A stretch of 64,000 bases of DNA, taken from Lederbergia citrisecunda. GTDB taxonomy: Bacteria > Bacillota > Bacilli > Bacillales > Bacillaceae_C. The stretch is from assembly GCF_018343695.1 (NCBI RefSeq), contig NZ_JAGYPJ010000001.1:3704001-3768000 (forward strand), given 5' to 3'. Under the pieces are notes generated by a model, which made no database searches, was not told where the DNA came from, and worked only from the letters and a program-made list of their open reading frames with translations. The translations under genes were made by a program, and so were the position numbers. Positions 1-9,528 of the stretch are shown one piece after another; the first letter of the stretch is position 1; each line of letters opens with the position of its first letter.

Positions 1-125
1 AAAAATCCAACGAAATATTCTTATCAGCAGATTCGCTTATTACCTCTTTTTCATCAATACATAATTATTCCATTGTAAAACGTAACTAGTATAAATATTT
101 TTTAATTAAAGTAATACAATCAGTG

Positions 126-150
126 GTTTTGTTTTTTCTCCTGCGGATAA
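126..150 (+). promoter_or_regulatory. candidate SigB-type promoter upstream of ctsR
   Basis: GTTTTG (126-131) and GGATAA (145-150) are separated by 13 bp, close to the general-stress SigB pattern GTTTAA-N12-15-GGGTAT. B. subtilis is known to have a SigB promoter upstream of the SigA promoter of this operon, so the position fits. The match is imperfect and rests on reading alone. Confidence 0.35.
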
Positions 151-171
151 AATAATGTTTAGAATAGACAA

Positions 172-201
172 TTGCATTCTATACATATTGTCTTGTATAA
201 T
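172..201 (+). promoter_or_regulatory. SigA promoter of the ctsR operon
   Basis: TTGCAT (172-177) and a perfect TATAAT (196-201) are separated by 18 bp. The predicted start of transcription, near 208, falls inside the CtsR box that follows, so repressor binding would block this promoter. No gene is visible in bases 1-245 upstream of ctsR. Confidence 0.75.
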
Positions 202-203
202 TA

Positions 204-220
204 AGTCAAATATAGTCAAA
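204..220 (+). promoter_or_regulatory. CtsR operator (heptad direct repeat)
   Basis: AGTCAAA-TAT-AGTCAAA is an exact direct heptad repeat with a 3-bp spacer, matching the known CtsR box (A/G)GTCAAA-NAN-(A/G)GTCAAA. It lies directly after the -10 element, which indicates autoregulation of ctsR-mcsA-mcsB-clpC. Confidence 0.9.
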
Positions 221-251
221 GTCAAGCTGCATTGCAAGGAGGTGCTTGTTG

Positions 252-713
252 ATGCGGAATATATCCGATGTAATTGAAAGTTATTTAAAAAAAGTGCTGG
301 AATTAAGCGGCTCGGAAATTGTTGAGATTAAAAGAAGTGAAATTGCCGATAAATTTCAATGTGTTCCTTCCCAAATAAATTACGTAATCAATACTCGCTT
401 TACGATTGAAAGAGGGTATATGGTAGAAAGTAAAAGAGGGGGAGGCGGTTATATTCGGATAACCAAGGTAAGAACACATACTAAAGCTCATCTTATTGAT
501 CAGCTGAAAGTGCTTGTTGGAAGGAAAATTTCCCAAACAAATGCACATGATATTATTTTTCGGCTTTTAGAAGAGAGAGTTATAACTGAAAGAGAAGCGA
601 AATTAATGCTAAGCGTAGTCGACAGATCTGTCATTTATCTTGATTTACCCGAACGGGATGAGATGAGAGCGAGAGTTATGAAGGCGATGCTCCAAGCGAT
701 TAAATACGAATAA
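252..713 (+). CDS. ctsR: CtsR, class III stress gene repressor
   Basis: Repressor of Clp protease genes, 153 aa. An N-terminal winged helix-turn-helix (KFQCVPSQINYVINTRF) is followed by the glycine-rich wing RGGGGYIRI, which contacts DNA and senses heat; the C-terminal half dimerises and contains the conserved DRSVIYLDLPERDEMRAR. ATG 252 is preferred because AAGGAGGTG (236-244) lies about 7 bp upstream; two in-frame TTG codons at 246 and 249 are alternatives. First gene of ctsR-mcsA-mcsB-clpC, 16 bp before mcsA. It should repress its own operon through the 204-220 box and be inactivated on heat or through McsB. The identification is by close similarity to the B. subtilis protein. Confidence 0.96.
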   Translation: MRNISDVIESYLKKVLELSGSEIVEIKRSEIADKFQCVPSQINYVINTRFTIERGYMVESKRGGGGYIRITKVRTHTKAHLIDQLKVLVGRKISQTNAHDIIFRLLEERVITEREAKLMLSVVDRSVIYLDLPERDEMRARVMKAMLQAIKYE

Positions 714-729
714 AGGTAAGGTGAAGGTG

Positions 730-1275
730 ATGATATGCCAAGAATGTAAAGAAAGACCTGCAACGATGCATTTTACAAAGGTTGTAAATGGTGAAAAGAC
801 TACGATTCAACTTTGTGAAAAATGTGCCCAAGAAAAAGGCGAGCTATTTATGATTGATGGGGCCGGGGGTTTTTCATTTAACGACTTACTTGCAGGACTT
901 TTAAATTTTGATCCTTCATTTCAACAGGCAAAATCACAACCTTCTCCATCTGAAGAAATTGTCCATTGTGAAGAATGTAAAATGACTTTTCAGCAATTTA
1001 TAAATATAGGCAGATTTGGATGTGCTAATTGCTATAACGCATTTAAGAATCATATGGTGCCAATTTTGAGACGGCTTCATAGCGGCAATATCAAACATGG
1101 TGGAAAGGTTCCAAAAAGGATAGGCGGATCTATCCATATAAAGCAGCAAGTTCAATTACTAAAAGAAGAGCTTCGTTCCTTAATTGTACAGGAAGAATTT
1201 GAAAAAGCCGCCGAAATACGTGACCAAATACGTTCCCTCGAAAATACGATGTTGGATGAGGAGGGGAAACAATGA
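730..1275 (+). CDS. mcsA: McsA, zinc-binding activator of McsB kinase
   Basis: Zinc protein of 181 aa that activates the arginine kinase McsB and links it to CtsR and ClpC. Two cysteine pairs near the N terminus (CQEC and CEKC) and a second set (CEEC, CANC) in the middle form zinc-binding modules. The C terminus (about 140-175) is a UVR coiled-coil motif like that in ClpC and UvrB. I choose ATG 730, giving MICQEC at the N terminus as in homologues, with AGGTGAAGGTG just upstream; GTG 721 is an in-frame alternative. The stop overlaps the mcsB start in ATGA, implying translational coupling. Confidence 0.95.
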   Translation: MICQECKERPATMHFTKVVNGEKTTIQLCEKCAQEKGELFMIDGAGGFSFNDLLAGLLNFDPSFQQAKSQPSPSEEIVHCEECKMTFQQFINIGRFGCANCYNAFKNHMVPILRRLHSGNIKHGGKVPKRIGGSIHIKQQVQLLKEELRSLIVQEEFEKAAEIRDQIRSLENTMLDEEGKQ

Positions 1276-2345
1276 ATCTAGAAAGATTTCTTAATAAAGC
1301 GGTTAGCTCGTGGATGAGTGCGGAAGGTCCTGATTCTGATATTATTCTAAGTTCCCGAATACGTCTTGCCAGAAATTTTCGCAATTATAAATTTCCTACA
1401 TTGTTTAGTAATGACGAAGCAAGGGAAATTATTACTCAGCTTAAGGGCTTACTGAATTCCGGTTTATTCGATTCCTACGGAGCAATGGAGTTTTTAGAAG
1501 TAGAAGACTTAAAATCATTGCAAAAAAGAGTACTAGTAGAAAAACATTTGATTAGTCCTCGCCTCGCAGAAAATGCTTCTCACGGTGCTTTTATATTATC
1601 CGAAAATGAAGATATTAGTATCATGGTTAATGAAGAAGACCATATAAGAATTCAATGCTTATATCCTGGACTGCAAATTAATGAAGCTCTAAAGAGAGCC
1701 AATGAAATTGATGATTTATTAGAGGAAAAGGTAGACTATGCCTTTGATGAGGACTTTGGTTATTTAACAAGTTGTCCAACGAATGTGGGAACTGGATTAA
1801 GGGCCTCTGTGATGGTTCATCTTCCAGGGTTAATTTTAACTAGACAAATGAATCGCATCATTCCTGCAATTAATCAACTTGGCCTCGTTGTAAGAGGGAT
1901 TTATGGTGAAGGAAGCGAAGCGCTGGGCAACATTTTTCAAATATCGAACCAAATTACACTTGGAAAATCTGAAGAGGATATTGTGGGAGATCTAACGAGT
2001 GTCGTCCAACAGATTATTGCGCAAGAAAGGTCAGCAAGGGAAGCATTAGTAAAAACATCGAACATACAATTAGAGGATAGAGTATTTCGATCTTATGGAA
2101 TTTTAGCGAACAGCCGTGTAATTGAAACAAAAGAGGCTGCAGAATGTTTATCAGATGTTAGATTGGGCATAGATACAGGGTATATAAAACATTTATCAAG
2201 AAATATCCTCAATGAATTAATGATTTTAACACAGCCTGGATTTTTACAACAATATGCTGGCGGGCCTCTCCGTCCGGCTGAACGTGATATTAAAAGAGCA
2301 ACATTTATTCGAGAGCGATTAAAACTTGAAGAGAAAGATAGTTAG
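1272..2345 (+). CDS. mcsB: McsB, protein arginine kinase
   Basis: Phosphagen-kinase-like enzyme (357 aa) that phosphorylates arginine residues on proteins, marking them for ClpC-ClpP degradation and inactivating CtsR. The nucleotide-binding arginine motif SSRIRLARN is at residues 27-35, and the guanido-kinase signature [10 protein letters not shown] has its cysteine at about residue 168. Length equals the family norm. It starts within the last codons of mcsA (4-nt overlap) and is 12 bp from clpC, so the three products are made together from the CtsR-controlled promoter. Confidence 0.96.
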   Translation: MNLERFLNKAVSSWMSAEGPDSDIILSSRIRLARNFRNYKFPTLFSNDEAREIITQLKGLLNSGLFDSYGAMEFLEVEDLKSLQKRVLVEKHLISPRLAENASHGAFILSENEDISIMVNEEDHIRIQCLYPGLQINEALKRANEIDDLLEEKVDYAFDEDFGYLTSCPTNVGTGLRASVMVHLPGLILTRQMNRIIPAINQLGLVVRGIYGEGSEALGNIFQISNQITLGKSEEDIVGDLTSVVQQIIAQERSAREALVKTSNIQLEDRVFRSYGILANSRVIETKEAAECLSDVRLGIDTGYIKHLSRNILNELMILTQPGFLQQYAGGPLRPAERDIKRATFIRERLKLEEKDS

Positions 2346-2357
2346 GAGGAGAGTCGT

Positions 2358-4790
2358 ATGATGTTTGGGCGATTTACTGAAAGAGCACAGAAGGTATTAG
2401 CGTTGTCGCAAGAGGAAGCAGTTCGTCTTGGACACAGCAATATCGGAACGGAACATATTTTGCTTGGTCTTGTGAGGGAAGGCGAAGGCATCGCCGCCAA
2501 AGCGTTGTATGGTCTTGCACTAGGACCAGAAAAAATCCAAAAAGAAGTAGAGAATTTAATTGGACGTGGTCAAGATACCTCGCAAAATATTCACTATACA
2601 CCGAGAGCAAAAAAAGTAATTGAGCTATCTATGGATGAGGCCCGAAAACTTGGCCATTCCTATGTAGGGACAGAACATATTCTTTTAGGTTTAATTCGTG
2701 AGGGTGAAGGCGTGGCAGCCCGTGTTTTAAATAATTTAGGAGTGAGCCTAAATAAAGCACGTCAGCAAGTGCTTCAGCTATTAGGAAGCAACGAAGCGAA
2801 TAGTCACGGTGGTAGTTCATCAAGTGCAAGTACTCCAACGTTAGACGGACTTGCACGTGATTTAACTGCCATTGCTAGAGAAGGAAGCTTAGATCCTGTT
2901 ATTGGTCGAAATAAAGAAATTCAAAGGGTCATTGAAGTATTAAGCAGACGTACGAAAAATAATCCTGTTCTCATTGGTGAGCCTGGGGTTGGTAAAACGG
3001 CGATTGCAGAAGGACTGGCGCAACAGATTATTCATAATGAAGTTCCAGAGATTTTACGTGATAAACGAGTAATGACGCTAGACATGGGAACTGTTGTAGC
3101 GGGAACTAAATACCGTGGAGAATTTGAAGATCGCTTGAAGAAAGTAATGGATGAGATTCGCCAAGCGGGAAATATCATTCTCTTTATTGATGAGCTTCAT
3201 ACATTGATTGGTGCCGGTGGAGCAGAAGGTGCAATTGATGCCTCCAATATTTTAAAACCATCTTTAGCACGTGGAGAATTGCAATGTATTGGTGCGACTA
3301 CACTTGATGAATATCGAAAATATATTGAAAAAGATGCGGCATTAGAACGTCGTTTCCAGCCAATTCAGGTCGATGAGCCGACAGTTGAGGAATCGATTCA
3401 AATTTTAGAAGGGCTGCGTGATCGTTACGAGGCACATCATCGCGTTTCGATTACCGATGAAGCAATTGAAGCGGCTGTAAAATTATCCGACCGATATATA
3501 TCCGACCGTTTTTTACCTGATAAAGCGATTGATTTAATTGATGAAGCAGGTTCGAAAGTACGACTTCGTTCATATACAACTCCTCCAAACTTAAAAGAGC
3601 TTGAAGTGAAACTTGAGACGATTCGAAAAGAAAAAGATGCAGCTGTTCAAAGTCAGGAGTTTGAAAAAGCGGCCTCTCTTCGCGATTCGGAGCAACGTCT
3701 TCGCGAGGAGCTGGAAGAAACGAAAAAAACGTGGAAAGAAAAACAAGGTCAGGAAAACAGCGAAGTCACGGTCGATGATATTGCTCACGTCGTTTCAAGC
3801 TGGACTAGAATTCCAGTTTCCAAGCTGGCAGCAACAGAAACTGAAAAGCTGCTCAACTTAGAAGAAATTTTACATTCAAGGGTTATTGGTCAGGAAGAAG
3901 CGGTAAAATCAGTGGCGAAAGCTGTGCGTAGAGCAAGGGCAGGTCTAAAAGATCCAAAGCGACCAATTGGTTCATTCATATTCTTAGGTCCTACAGGGGT
4001 TGGTAAGACTGAGCTTGCAAGAGCCTTGGCAGAAGCAATGTTTGGCGATGAAGATGCAATGATTCGCATTGATATGTCAGAATACATGGAGAAACATTCA
4101 ACTTCAAGACTTGTCGGTTCTCCTCCAGGTTATGTCGGTTTTGAAGAAGGCGGACAATTAACTGAAAAAGTAAGAAGGAAGCCATATTCTGTTATTTTAC
4201 TTGATGAAATTGAGAAGGCTCATCCTGACGTATTCAATATTTTATTGCAAGTTTTAGAAGATGGTCGCTTAACTGATTCAAAAGGAAGAACAGTCGACTT
4301 TAGAAATACTGTGTTAATTTTAACTTCAAACGTTGGAGCAGAATCTCTAAAACGTAATAAATATGTTGGCTTCAGCATTCAAGATGGGGAACAAGATTAT
4401 AAGGATATGAAGAGTAAAGTAATGGAAGAATTGAAAAAAGCCTTCCGTCCTGAATTCCTAAATCGTATTGATGAAATTATCGTATTCCATGCTCTTGAAA
4501 AGCCACACTTAAAGGAAATTGTTTCATTGATGGCAGAAACATTAATGAAGCGATTAAAAGAGCAGGAAATGGATCTAGAGTTAACCGAGGCAGCGAAAGA
4601 TAAAATCACCGATGAGGGATTTGATCCTGAATACGGAGCTCGTCCGCTTAGAAGGGCCATTCAAAAATTCATTGAAGATCGTTTATCCGAAGAATTATTG
4701 AAAGGCAATATTGCTACAGGACAACATATATTGATTGATGTAGAAAATGGAGAGTTCACTGTAAAAGCAACTGAAAAATCTATGTCATAA
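2358..4790 (+). CDS. clpC: ClpC, AAA+ unfoldase of the ClpCP protease
   Basis: HSP100 ATPase (810 aa) that unfolds substrates and feeds them to ClpP. It has two N-terminal Clp_N repeats (about 1-145), D1 with Walker A GEPGVGKT (207-214), a middle UVR-containing coiled coil (about 415-465), and D2 with Walker A GPTGVGKT (544-551). The ClpP-docking VGF loop is at 670-672, so this is a proteolytic ClpC rather than a ClpB disaggregase. Start MMFGRFTER has GGAGGAG 7 bp upstream; ATG 2361 is also possible. Last gene of the CtsR operon; a hairpin follows at 4834. ClpP is not in the window. Confidence 0.97.
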   Translation: MMFGRFTERAQKVLALSQEEAVRLGHSNIGTEHILLGLVREGEGIAAKALYGLALGPEKIQKEVENLIGRGQDTSQNIHYTPRAKKVIELSMDEARKLGHSYVGTEHILLGLIREGEGVAARVLNNLGVSLNKARQQVLQLLGSNEANSHGGSSSSASTPTLDGLARDLTAIAREGSLDPVIGRNKEIQRVIEVLSRRTKNNPVLIGEPGVGKTAIAEGLAQQIIHNEVPEILRDKRVMTLDMGTVVAGTKYRGEFEDRLKKVMDEIRQAGNIILFIDELHTLIGAGGAEGAIDASNILKPSLARGELQCIGATTLDEYRKYIEKDAALERRFQPIQVDEPTVEESIQILEGLRDRYEAHHRVSITDEAIEAAVKLSDRYISDRFLPDKAIDLIDEAGSKVRLRSYTTPPNLKELEVKLETIRKEKDAAVQSQEFEKAASLRDSEQRLREELEETKKTWKEKQGQENSEVTVDDIAHVVSSWTRIPVSKLAATETEKLLNLEEILHSRVIGQEEAVKSVAKAVRRARAGLKDPKRPIGSFIFLGPTGVGKTELARALAEAMFGDEDAMIRIDMSEYMEKHSTSRLVGSPPGYVGFEEGGQLTEKVRRKPYSVILLDEIEKAHPDVFNILLQVLEDGRLTDSKGRTVDFRNTVLILTSNVGAESLKRNKYVGFSIQDGEQDYKDMKSKVMEELKKAFRPEFLNRIDEIIVFHALEKPHLKEIVSLMAETLMKRLKEQEMDLELTEAAKDKITDEGFDPEYGARPLRRAIQKFIEDRLSEELLKGNIATGQHILIDVENGEFTVKATEKSMS

Positions 4791-4833
4791 TTGAAAACTT
4801 CAAGCAGAAGGTTATTTTGCTGAAGCAAAAAAC

Positions 4834-4862
4834 CTGGGTACACTGTTTTTATGTGTACCCAG
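4834..4862 (+). terminator. terminator after clpC
   Basis: CTGGGTACAC and GTGTACCCAG form a perfect 10-bp stem around a 9-nt T-rich loop, followed by TTCGTTTCTATC. The U-run is poor, but the position directly after the ctsR operon supports termination. Confidence 0.65.
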
Positions 4863-4940
4863 TTCGTTTCTATCATGGTATATTTGTCAAAAGGCTCTGC
4901 CGCTTTTCTAAACGTAAAGAAACTATATATATTTTGTAGT

Positions 4941-5092
4941 GTCAGCTCCAGCGCCTATCGACTAGTAAACATCTTGTCCTTCTTCCTACGATAAGTCAAC
5001 ATAGATTCGCCTTATTAGGCTCATCGTGTTTCCTTTATCTCAATCGAAAGCCCCGATTTTCGTACGTCGATGAACAAGGCGCTTCCGCTTTT
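4941..5092 (+). repeat. dispersed Bacillaceae intergenic repeat, family A, copy 1
   Basis: About 150 bp beginning GTCAGCTCCAGCGCC and ending CAAGGCGCTTCCGCTTTT, with the internal CGTACGTCGATGAACAAGG also seen near 52505. The ends are partly inverted (CAGCGCC / GGCGCTT). I recall this type of element as common between genes in Bacillaceae. It fills most of the 322-bp clpC-radA gap and ends 21 bp before radA, next to its ribosome binding site. A radA promoter, if present, must lie in or before it; I see no convincing one. Confidence 0.7.
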
Positions 5093-5112
5093 ATATATGA
5101 GGGGAGAAAAAG

Positions 5113-6486
5113 ATGGCGAAGAAAAAAACAAAATTTATGTGTCAATCTTGTGGGTATGAATCGGCCAAATGGATGGGAAGGTGTCCTGGCTGTGGGGAAT
5201 GGAATCAAATGGTGGAAGAAGTAGATATAATCGGGAAACAACCGAGACGATCATTTCAACATACCTCTTCTGAAGAACTTTCCAAAGCATCTCCTATCAC
5301 TTCCATTGAAACCAAAAATGAACCGCGCGTAACGACACAATTGAAAGAATTAAACCGTGTACTTGGTGGAGGAGTTGTACCAGGGTCTCTTATACTAATT
5401 GGCGGCGATCCGGGAATTGGTAAATCCACCTTACTTTTGCAAGTTTCCGCTCAGTTAGCAGCAGTAAATCCAAAAGTCCTCTATATTTCTGGTGAAGAAT
5501 CAGTCAAACAAACAAAACTCAGAGCGGATCGATTAAATGTTTCATCTCCAGAACTATATATATATGCAGAAACAAATTTAGAATTGATTCACCAAACCAT
5601 AGAAAATATTTCACCTAAATTTGTAGTGATAGATTCCATTCAAACCGTCTATCATCCTGAGGTCACATCCGCTCCAGGAAGTGTTTCTCAGGTTAGAGAA
5701 TGTACGGCAGAACTGATGCGAATTGCCAAAACAAAAGGAATTGCTATTTTTATCGTTGGCCATGTAACAAAAGAAGGTGCGATTGCAGGACCACGTTTAT
5801 TAGAACATATGGTGGATACTGTCCTCTATTTTGAAGGTGAGCGACACCATACATATAGAATCCTTCGGGCTGTAAAAAATCGCTTTGGCTCCACAAATGA
5901 AATGGGAATATTTGAAATGAAGGAATCGGGCTTAGAAGAGGTGGAAAACCCATCAGAGATATTCCTAGAGGAAAGATCGAAAGGCACCTCGGGTTCCACT
6001 GTCGTAGCTTCTATGGAAGGGACACGCCCTGTTTTGGTGGAAATTCAAGCTCTTGTTTCACCAACTAGCTTTGGCAATCCTAGGAGAATGGCTACCGGTA
6101 TTGATCATAACCGGGTTTCATTAATTATGGCTGTTTTAGAAAAACGAGTAGGCTTATTATTGCAAAACCAAGATGCCTATTTAAAAGTAGCAGGTGGAGT
6201 CAAGCTTGATGAACCAGCGATTGACCTAGCTGTAGCAACAAGCATCGCATCAAGTTTCCGTGACAAACAAACAAGAGCAACGGATTGCATTATTGGTGAA
6301 GTAGGATTAACAGGTGAAGTTCGTCGTGTATCCAGAATTGAACAACGTGTTCAGGAAGCGGCAAAGCTAGGGTTCGAAAGGGTAATTATACCTTCTAATA
6401 ATATAGGAGGCTGGAAAGTCCCTAATGGAATTGAGATTATTGGTGTTAACACTGTAGGAGAAGCACTTCAGCATGCATTTTCATAG
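5113..6486 (+). CDS. radA: RadA (Sms), DNA branch-migration helicase
   Basis: RecA-related ATPase (457 aa) that extends recombination intermediates in repair and transformation. A zinc finger uses C10, C13, C24 and C27; Walker [10 protein letters not shown] is at 97-105; the RadA-specific KNRFG motif is at 255-259; the C-terminal third is a Lon-protease-like domain. ATG 5113 has AGGGGAG upstream. In B. subtilis, radA is followed at once by disA, whose product RadA contacts, but here the next gene is yacL after a 581-bp gap. Confidence 0.97.
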   Translation: MAKKKTKFMCQSCGYESAKWMGRCPGCGEWNQMVEEVDIIGKQPRRSFQHTSSEELSKASPITSIETKNEPRVTTQLKELNRVLGGGVVPGSLILIGGDPGIGKSTLLLQVSAQLAAVNPKVLYISGEESVKQTKLRADRLNVSSPELYIYAETNLELIHQTIENISPKFVVIDSIQTVYHPEVTSAPGSVSQVRECTAELMRIAKTKGIAIFIVGHVTKEGAIAGPRLLEHMVDTVLYFEGERHHTYRILRAVKNRFGSTNEMGIFEMKESGLEEVENPSEIFLEERSKGTSGSTVVASMEGTRPVLVEIQALVSPTSFGNPRRMATGIDHNRVSLIMAVLEKRVGLLLQNQDAYLKVAGGVKLDEPAIDLAVATSIASSFRDKQTRATDCIIGEVGLTGEVRRVSRIEQRVQEAAKLGFERVIIPSNNIGGWKVPNGIEIIGVNTVGEALQHAFS

Positions 6487-7067
6487 AAAGTGACAAGAAT
6501 CGTTTCCATCTACTCAACATCAATTTCTACATTGTTTTAGGTTCAAATGGGATTGCCAACTTATTGTTATTCAATTCTTGTAGTCGCTATGTTGAGTCAA
6601 GTGTGCTTTTTCCTATCAATTCTTAATATGCTCATTTTTATTATGTACAAGTTGATTGGAGCGGAGGTTGGGAGACTTCTTCGGGAAAAATAGAATAAGT
6701 GAGCCTTTCCCGCACTGAGATATAGGCTCGTTCGCTAGACGCTAGGAGTCGTAGCAAAACAACGAGTAAAGCGCCAAGGAGTCACATACCTCCAGGGGGA
6801 AAAGACCGCAGTGGAATCGACATACAATATACAAAGTCTTTTATAAAGAATGGTCTTTTGTCCTATGCTAAAATTGACATTAATATATAAAATTGCTACC
6901 TTTTGGTGAAGGAGATTTTTTACAAATAATGTTATATTAAAATGAGAACTTATATTGTATTAAGAATCAATCATTTTTCAACTAGAATAAGGTCTTTATT
7001 ATTTGCAAGCCCACGGTTTTAAAGCAAGTTAATTGTTAATAATTAGAAGGAGGAGGTGAAGGAGTGT
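6487..7067 (+). other. gene-free gap where disA is normally found
   Basis: The 581 bp between radA and yacL contain no plausible ORF. In B. subtilis and most relatives the c-di-AMP synthase gene disA (about 1.07 kb) occupies this spot. The gap holds AT-rich sequence of no recognised type (6487-6650), a decayed family B repeat (6651-6824) and a weak promoter candidate, TTGACA (6874-6879)-17 bp-TACCTT, for yacL. I found no recognisable disA remnant by eye. Confidence 0.8.
6651..6824 (+). repeat. dispersed Bacillaceae intergenic repeat, family B, long copy
   Basis: About 174 bp starting GTTGATTGGAGCGGAGG and ending GCAGTGGAATCGACATA. The left end equals the left end of the short copies at 9422 and 32933. 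Interior blocks (GAGACTTCTTCGGGAAAA, CGCCAAGGAGTCAC) resemble the hairpin-rich intergenic element common in Bacillaceae but are degenerate, suggesting an old, decaying copy. Confidence 0.65.
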
Positions 7068-8165
7068 ATGTTAAAAAGAATTGTGCAAGCATGTTTTTTG
7101 CTACTTGGTGGGACTTTAGGGATTTTTCTGATTCCTGAACTATTAAAATTGGTAAAGTTGGATAGCGTAGCGTTGATCAATAATCCGTATATTACCGCTA
7201 TCATAGGTGCAATTATTTTTTATTTATTAACTTTTTGGGCTGTTGATTTTATTGTCAATGGAGTAAAGTGGCTGGAAGATAGGCTTGTAAAAGCTCCTAT
7301 CACAGATATTTTATTTGGTAGTCTTGGTCTCATTTTCGGTCTGATCGTTGCATTTTTAGCAGGCTTGGCCATTAATCAAATGGAAATTCCTATCATCAAT
7401 ACGTACGTTCCGATATTGTTGACTTTATTGCTAGGGTATTTAGGATTCCAAGTGGGCTTTAAAAAGCGTGATGAACTTACGAGTCTTTTTTCTATCAATC
7501 GCGGTGGAAAAAAACGAGGAGCAGATGGTGTAGAACCTGAAAAAGAGACTGCCTCCAAACGGTTAAAAATACTAGATACAAGCGTCATTATAGATGGTAG
7601 GGTTGCAGATATTTGCCAAACTGGATTTTTGGATGGGATTATTGTCATTCCTCAATTTGTCCTTGAGGAGCTTCAGCATATTGCAGATTCGTCAGATGCA
7701 TTGAAGCGGAACAGGGGTAGAAGGGGTCTTGATATCCTTAATCGTATTCAAAAAGAAATTGATGTACAAGTTGAAATGTATGAAATTGATTTTGAGGATA
7801 TCCAAGAGGTAGACAGTAAACTGGTTAAGCTTGCTAAGCTAACAGATGGGACCGTAGTAACGAATGATTATAATTTAAATAAAGTATGTGAGTTTCAAAA
7901 TGTACATGTTTTGAATATTAATGACCTAGCCAATGCAGTGAAACCTGTTGTTCTTCCTGGAGAAGAGTTAAATGTTCAAGTGATAAAGGATGGAAAAGAA
8001 TATAACCAAGGAGTCGCTTATTTGGACGACGGAACGATGATTGTCGTAGAAGAAGGCAGGAATTATATTGGCAAACGCATTGATGTAGTCGTGACTAGCG
8101 TTCTGCAAACGTCTGCTGGGCGTATGATTTTTGCTAAGCCGAAGTTATTGGAAAAGGCCTTATAA
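7068..8165 (+). CDS. yacL: YacL, membrane PIN-TRAM domain protein
   Basis: Membrane protein of 365 aa: four hydrophobic segments in residues 1-130, then a PIN nuclease-like domain opening with [11 protein letters not shown] (168-178, acidic D170) and containing VTNDYNL, then a C-terminal TRAM domain that usually binds RNA. PIN domains are metal-dependent RNases; the substrate of YacL is unknown to me. ATG 7068 is chosen because AGGAGGTGA (7051-7059) lies 8 bp upstream; GTG 7056 would overlap that site. Its position before ispD matches B. subtilis apart from the missing disA. Confidence 0.9.
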   Translation: MLKRIVQACFLLLGGTLGIFLIPELLKLVKLDSVALINNPYITAIIGAIIFYLLTFWAVDFIVNGVKWLEDRLVKAPITDILFGSLGLIFGLIVAFLAGLAINQMEIPIINTYVPILLTLLLGYLGFQVGFKKRDELTSLFSINRGGKKRGADGVEPEKETASKRLKILDTSVIIDGRVADICQTGFLDGIIVIPQFVLEELQHIADSSDALKRNRGRRGLDILNRIQKEIDVQVEMYEIDFEDIQEVDSKLVKLAKLTDGTVVTNDYNLNKVCEFQNVHVLNINDLANAVKPVVLPGEELNVQVIKDGKEYNQGVAYLDDGTMIVVEEGRNYIGKRIDVVVTSVLQTSAGRMIFAKPKLLEKAL

Positions 8166-8192
8166 AGATTGAATGAGAATAGGGGAAAAGCA

Positions 8193-8867
8193 ATGAATTA
8201 TCAAGTGATTATTCCGGCAGCAGGGTCTGGTAAAAGAATGGGTGCGGGATATAATAAACTATTGATGAACTTGGCAGGAAGACCCATCATTCTTCACACA
8301 CTTGATGTTTTTGAAACAGATCCTAATTGTAGTCGAATCATCCTTGTCATACATTCGGCTGATGAACCATTTTTTACTGAAATTAAAAGTCGCTATACGA
8401 AGATTTACATCGTTTATGGCGGTAACGAGCGGCAATATAGTGTTTTTAATGGATTGAAAGCTGCCGAGGCAGAAGGAATCATTCTTGTTCATGATGGAGC
8501 TCGACCTTTTATTCGACCCGAAACCATATCACGTCTCGTACAGTCTGCGAGAGAGTGTGGGGCGGCTATAGCGGCTGTTCCGGTCAAGGATACGATCAAA
8601 AAAGTAATAGACCTCGAAGTCATTGAAACGGTAGACCGATCCAGCTTGTGGCAGGTGCAAACCCCACAAGCTTTTCGTTTTTCCGTGTTGGAGAGCGCCC
8701 ATGAACAAGCACAAAAAGAGCAGTATTTAGGGACAGATGAAGCGTCGCTAGTAGAGAAAATCGGACATACGGTGAAAATTGTCGAAAGTGACTATGATAA
8801 CATTAAATTGACAACGCCAGAGGATCTCTACTTTGCTGAGGCGATTATCAAGAAACGAAACAGATGA
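8193..8867 (+). CDS. ispD: IspD, 2-C-methyl-D-erythritol 4-phosphate cytidylyltransferase
   Basis: Third enzyme of the non-mevalonate isoprenoid pathway, transferring CMP to methylerythritol phosphate; 224 aa. The CTP-binding loop AAGSGKRMGAGYNK is at residues 9-22, and VHDGARPF and the late TDEASLVE block are typical of the family. ATG 8193 has AGGGGAAAAG upstream; an in-frame ATG at 8172 has no good site. Followed by ispF, which acts two steps later in the same pathway. Confidence 0.96.
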   Translation: MNYQVIIPAAGSGKRMGAGYNKLLMNLAGRPIILHTLDVFETDPNCSRIILVIHSADEPFFTEIKSRYTKIYIVYGGNERQYSVFNGLKAAEAEGIILVHDGARPFIRPETISRLVQSARECGAAIAAVPVKDTIKKVIDLEVIETVDRSSLWQVQTPQAFRFSVLESAHEQAQKEQYLGTDEASLVEKIGHTVKIVESDYDNIKLTTPEDLYFAEAIIKKRNR

Positions 8868-8911
8868 ATAATAGCATAGACCTGTCCTAAGGATGAAAGG
8901 AGAATGAATGT

Positions 8912-9388
8912 ATGTTTAGAGTTGGGCAAGGCTTTGATGTGCATGAATTTGCTGAAGGCCGACCATTAATAATAGGCGGAATAGAGATACCTTATGATAA
9001 AGGATTGATAGGGCATTCCGATGCAGATGTGCTTTTACATACAGTTGCAGACGCATGTCTTGGAGCAATCGGAGAGGGAGATATTGGGAGGCATTTTCCT
9101 GATACGGACCCAGAGTATAAAGATGCAGATTCCGCCAAGCTTTTGGCTCACGTATGGAATCTTGTAAAAGAACGTGGCTATTCTCTCGTTAATATTGATT
9201 GTACAATTATGGCGCAAAAGCCGAAAATGGCGCCCCATATTGATAAAATGAAAGAGCGGATAGCGGAGCTTTTAGAGGCTGATCCATCTCAGGTTAATGT
9301 AAAGGCCACAACAACGGAGCGCCTAGGATTTGTGGGACGTGAAGAAGGCATTGCGACCCAGGCTGTGATATTAATAGAGAAAAAATAA
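8912..9388 (+). CDS. ispF: IspF, 2-C-methyl-D-erythritol 2,4-cyclodiphosphate synthase
   Basis: Trimeric metal enzyme (158 aa) that cyclises CDP-methylerythritol phosphate with loss of CMP. Metal ligands D9, H11 and H43 are present in GFDVH and LLHTVADA; the family motif [10 protein letters not shown] is intact, as is the C-terminal [15 protein letters not shown]. It has its own good ribosome binding site (AAAGGAG) and lies 44 bp after ispD. Confidence 0.97.
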   Translation: MFRVGQGFDVHEFAEGRPLIIGGIEIPYDKGLIGHSDADVLLHTVADACLGAIGEGDIGRHFPDTDPEYKDADSAKLLAHVWNLVKERGYSLVNIDCTIMAQKPKMAPHIDKMKERIAELLEADPSQVNVKATTTERLGFVGREEGIATQAVILIEKK

Positions 9389-9421
9389 TGAGGTCACCCG
9401 CCGGAGAAATTTTGTCACTAC

Positions 9422-9443
9422 GTTAATTGGAGCGGAAATCAAC
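9422..9443 (+). repeat. family B repeat, short palindromic form
   Basis: GTTAATTGGAGCGGAAATCAAC joins the left end of the long element at 6651 (GTTGATTGGAGCGG) directly to its expected right end (GGAAATCAAC). The arms are nearly inverted. It looks like an internal-deletion derivative and lies between ispF and gltX. Confidence 0.65.
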
Positions 9444-9528
9444 TTACATAGTTTAAAACCAACAACTTTAATCATCGTTCAAATTATTGTAAAATAAAAA
9501 GACCGTGATTTTGAATGGAGGCAAGAAA

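Noticed and set aside
1-245. end of an rRNA operon upstream of ctsR
   Set aside because: B. subtilis has rRNA genes near here, but no 5S or tRNA-like sequence is visible in these bases.
3613-3861. 82-aa ORF inside clpC
   Set aside because: It lies wholly within the well-supported clpC frame and encodes a lysine-rich product typical of an out-of-frame shadow.
6487-6650. possible disA remnant after radA
   Set aside because: Reading all frames by eye gave no DisA-like motif; the stretch is AT-rich with frequent stops.
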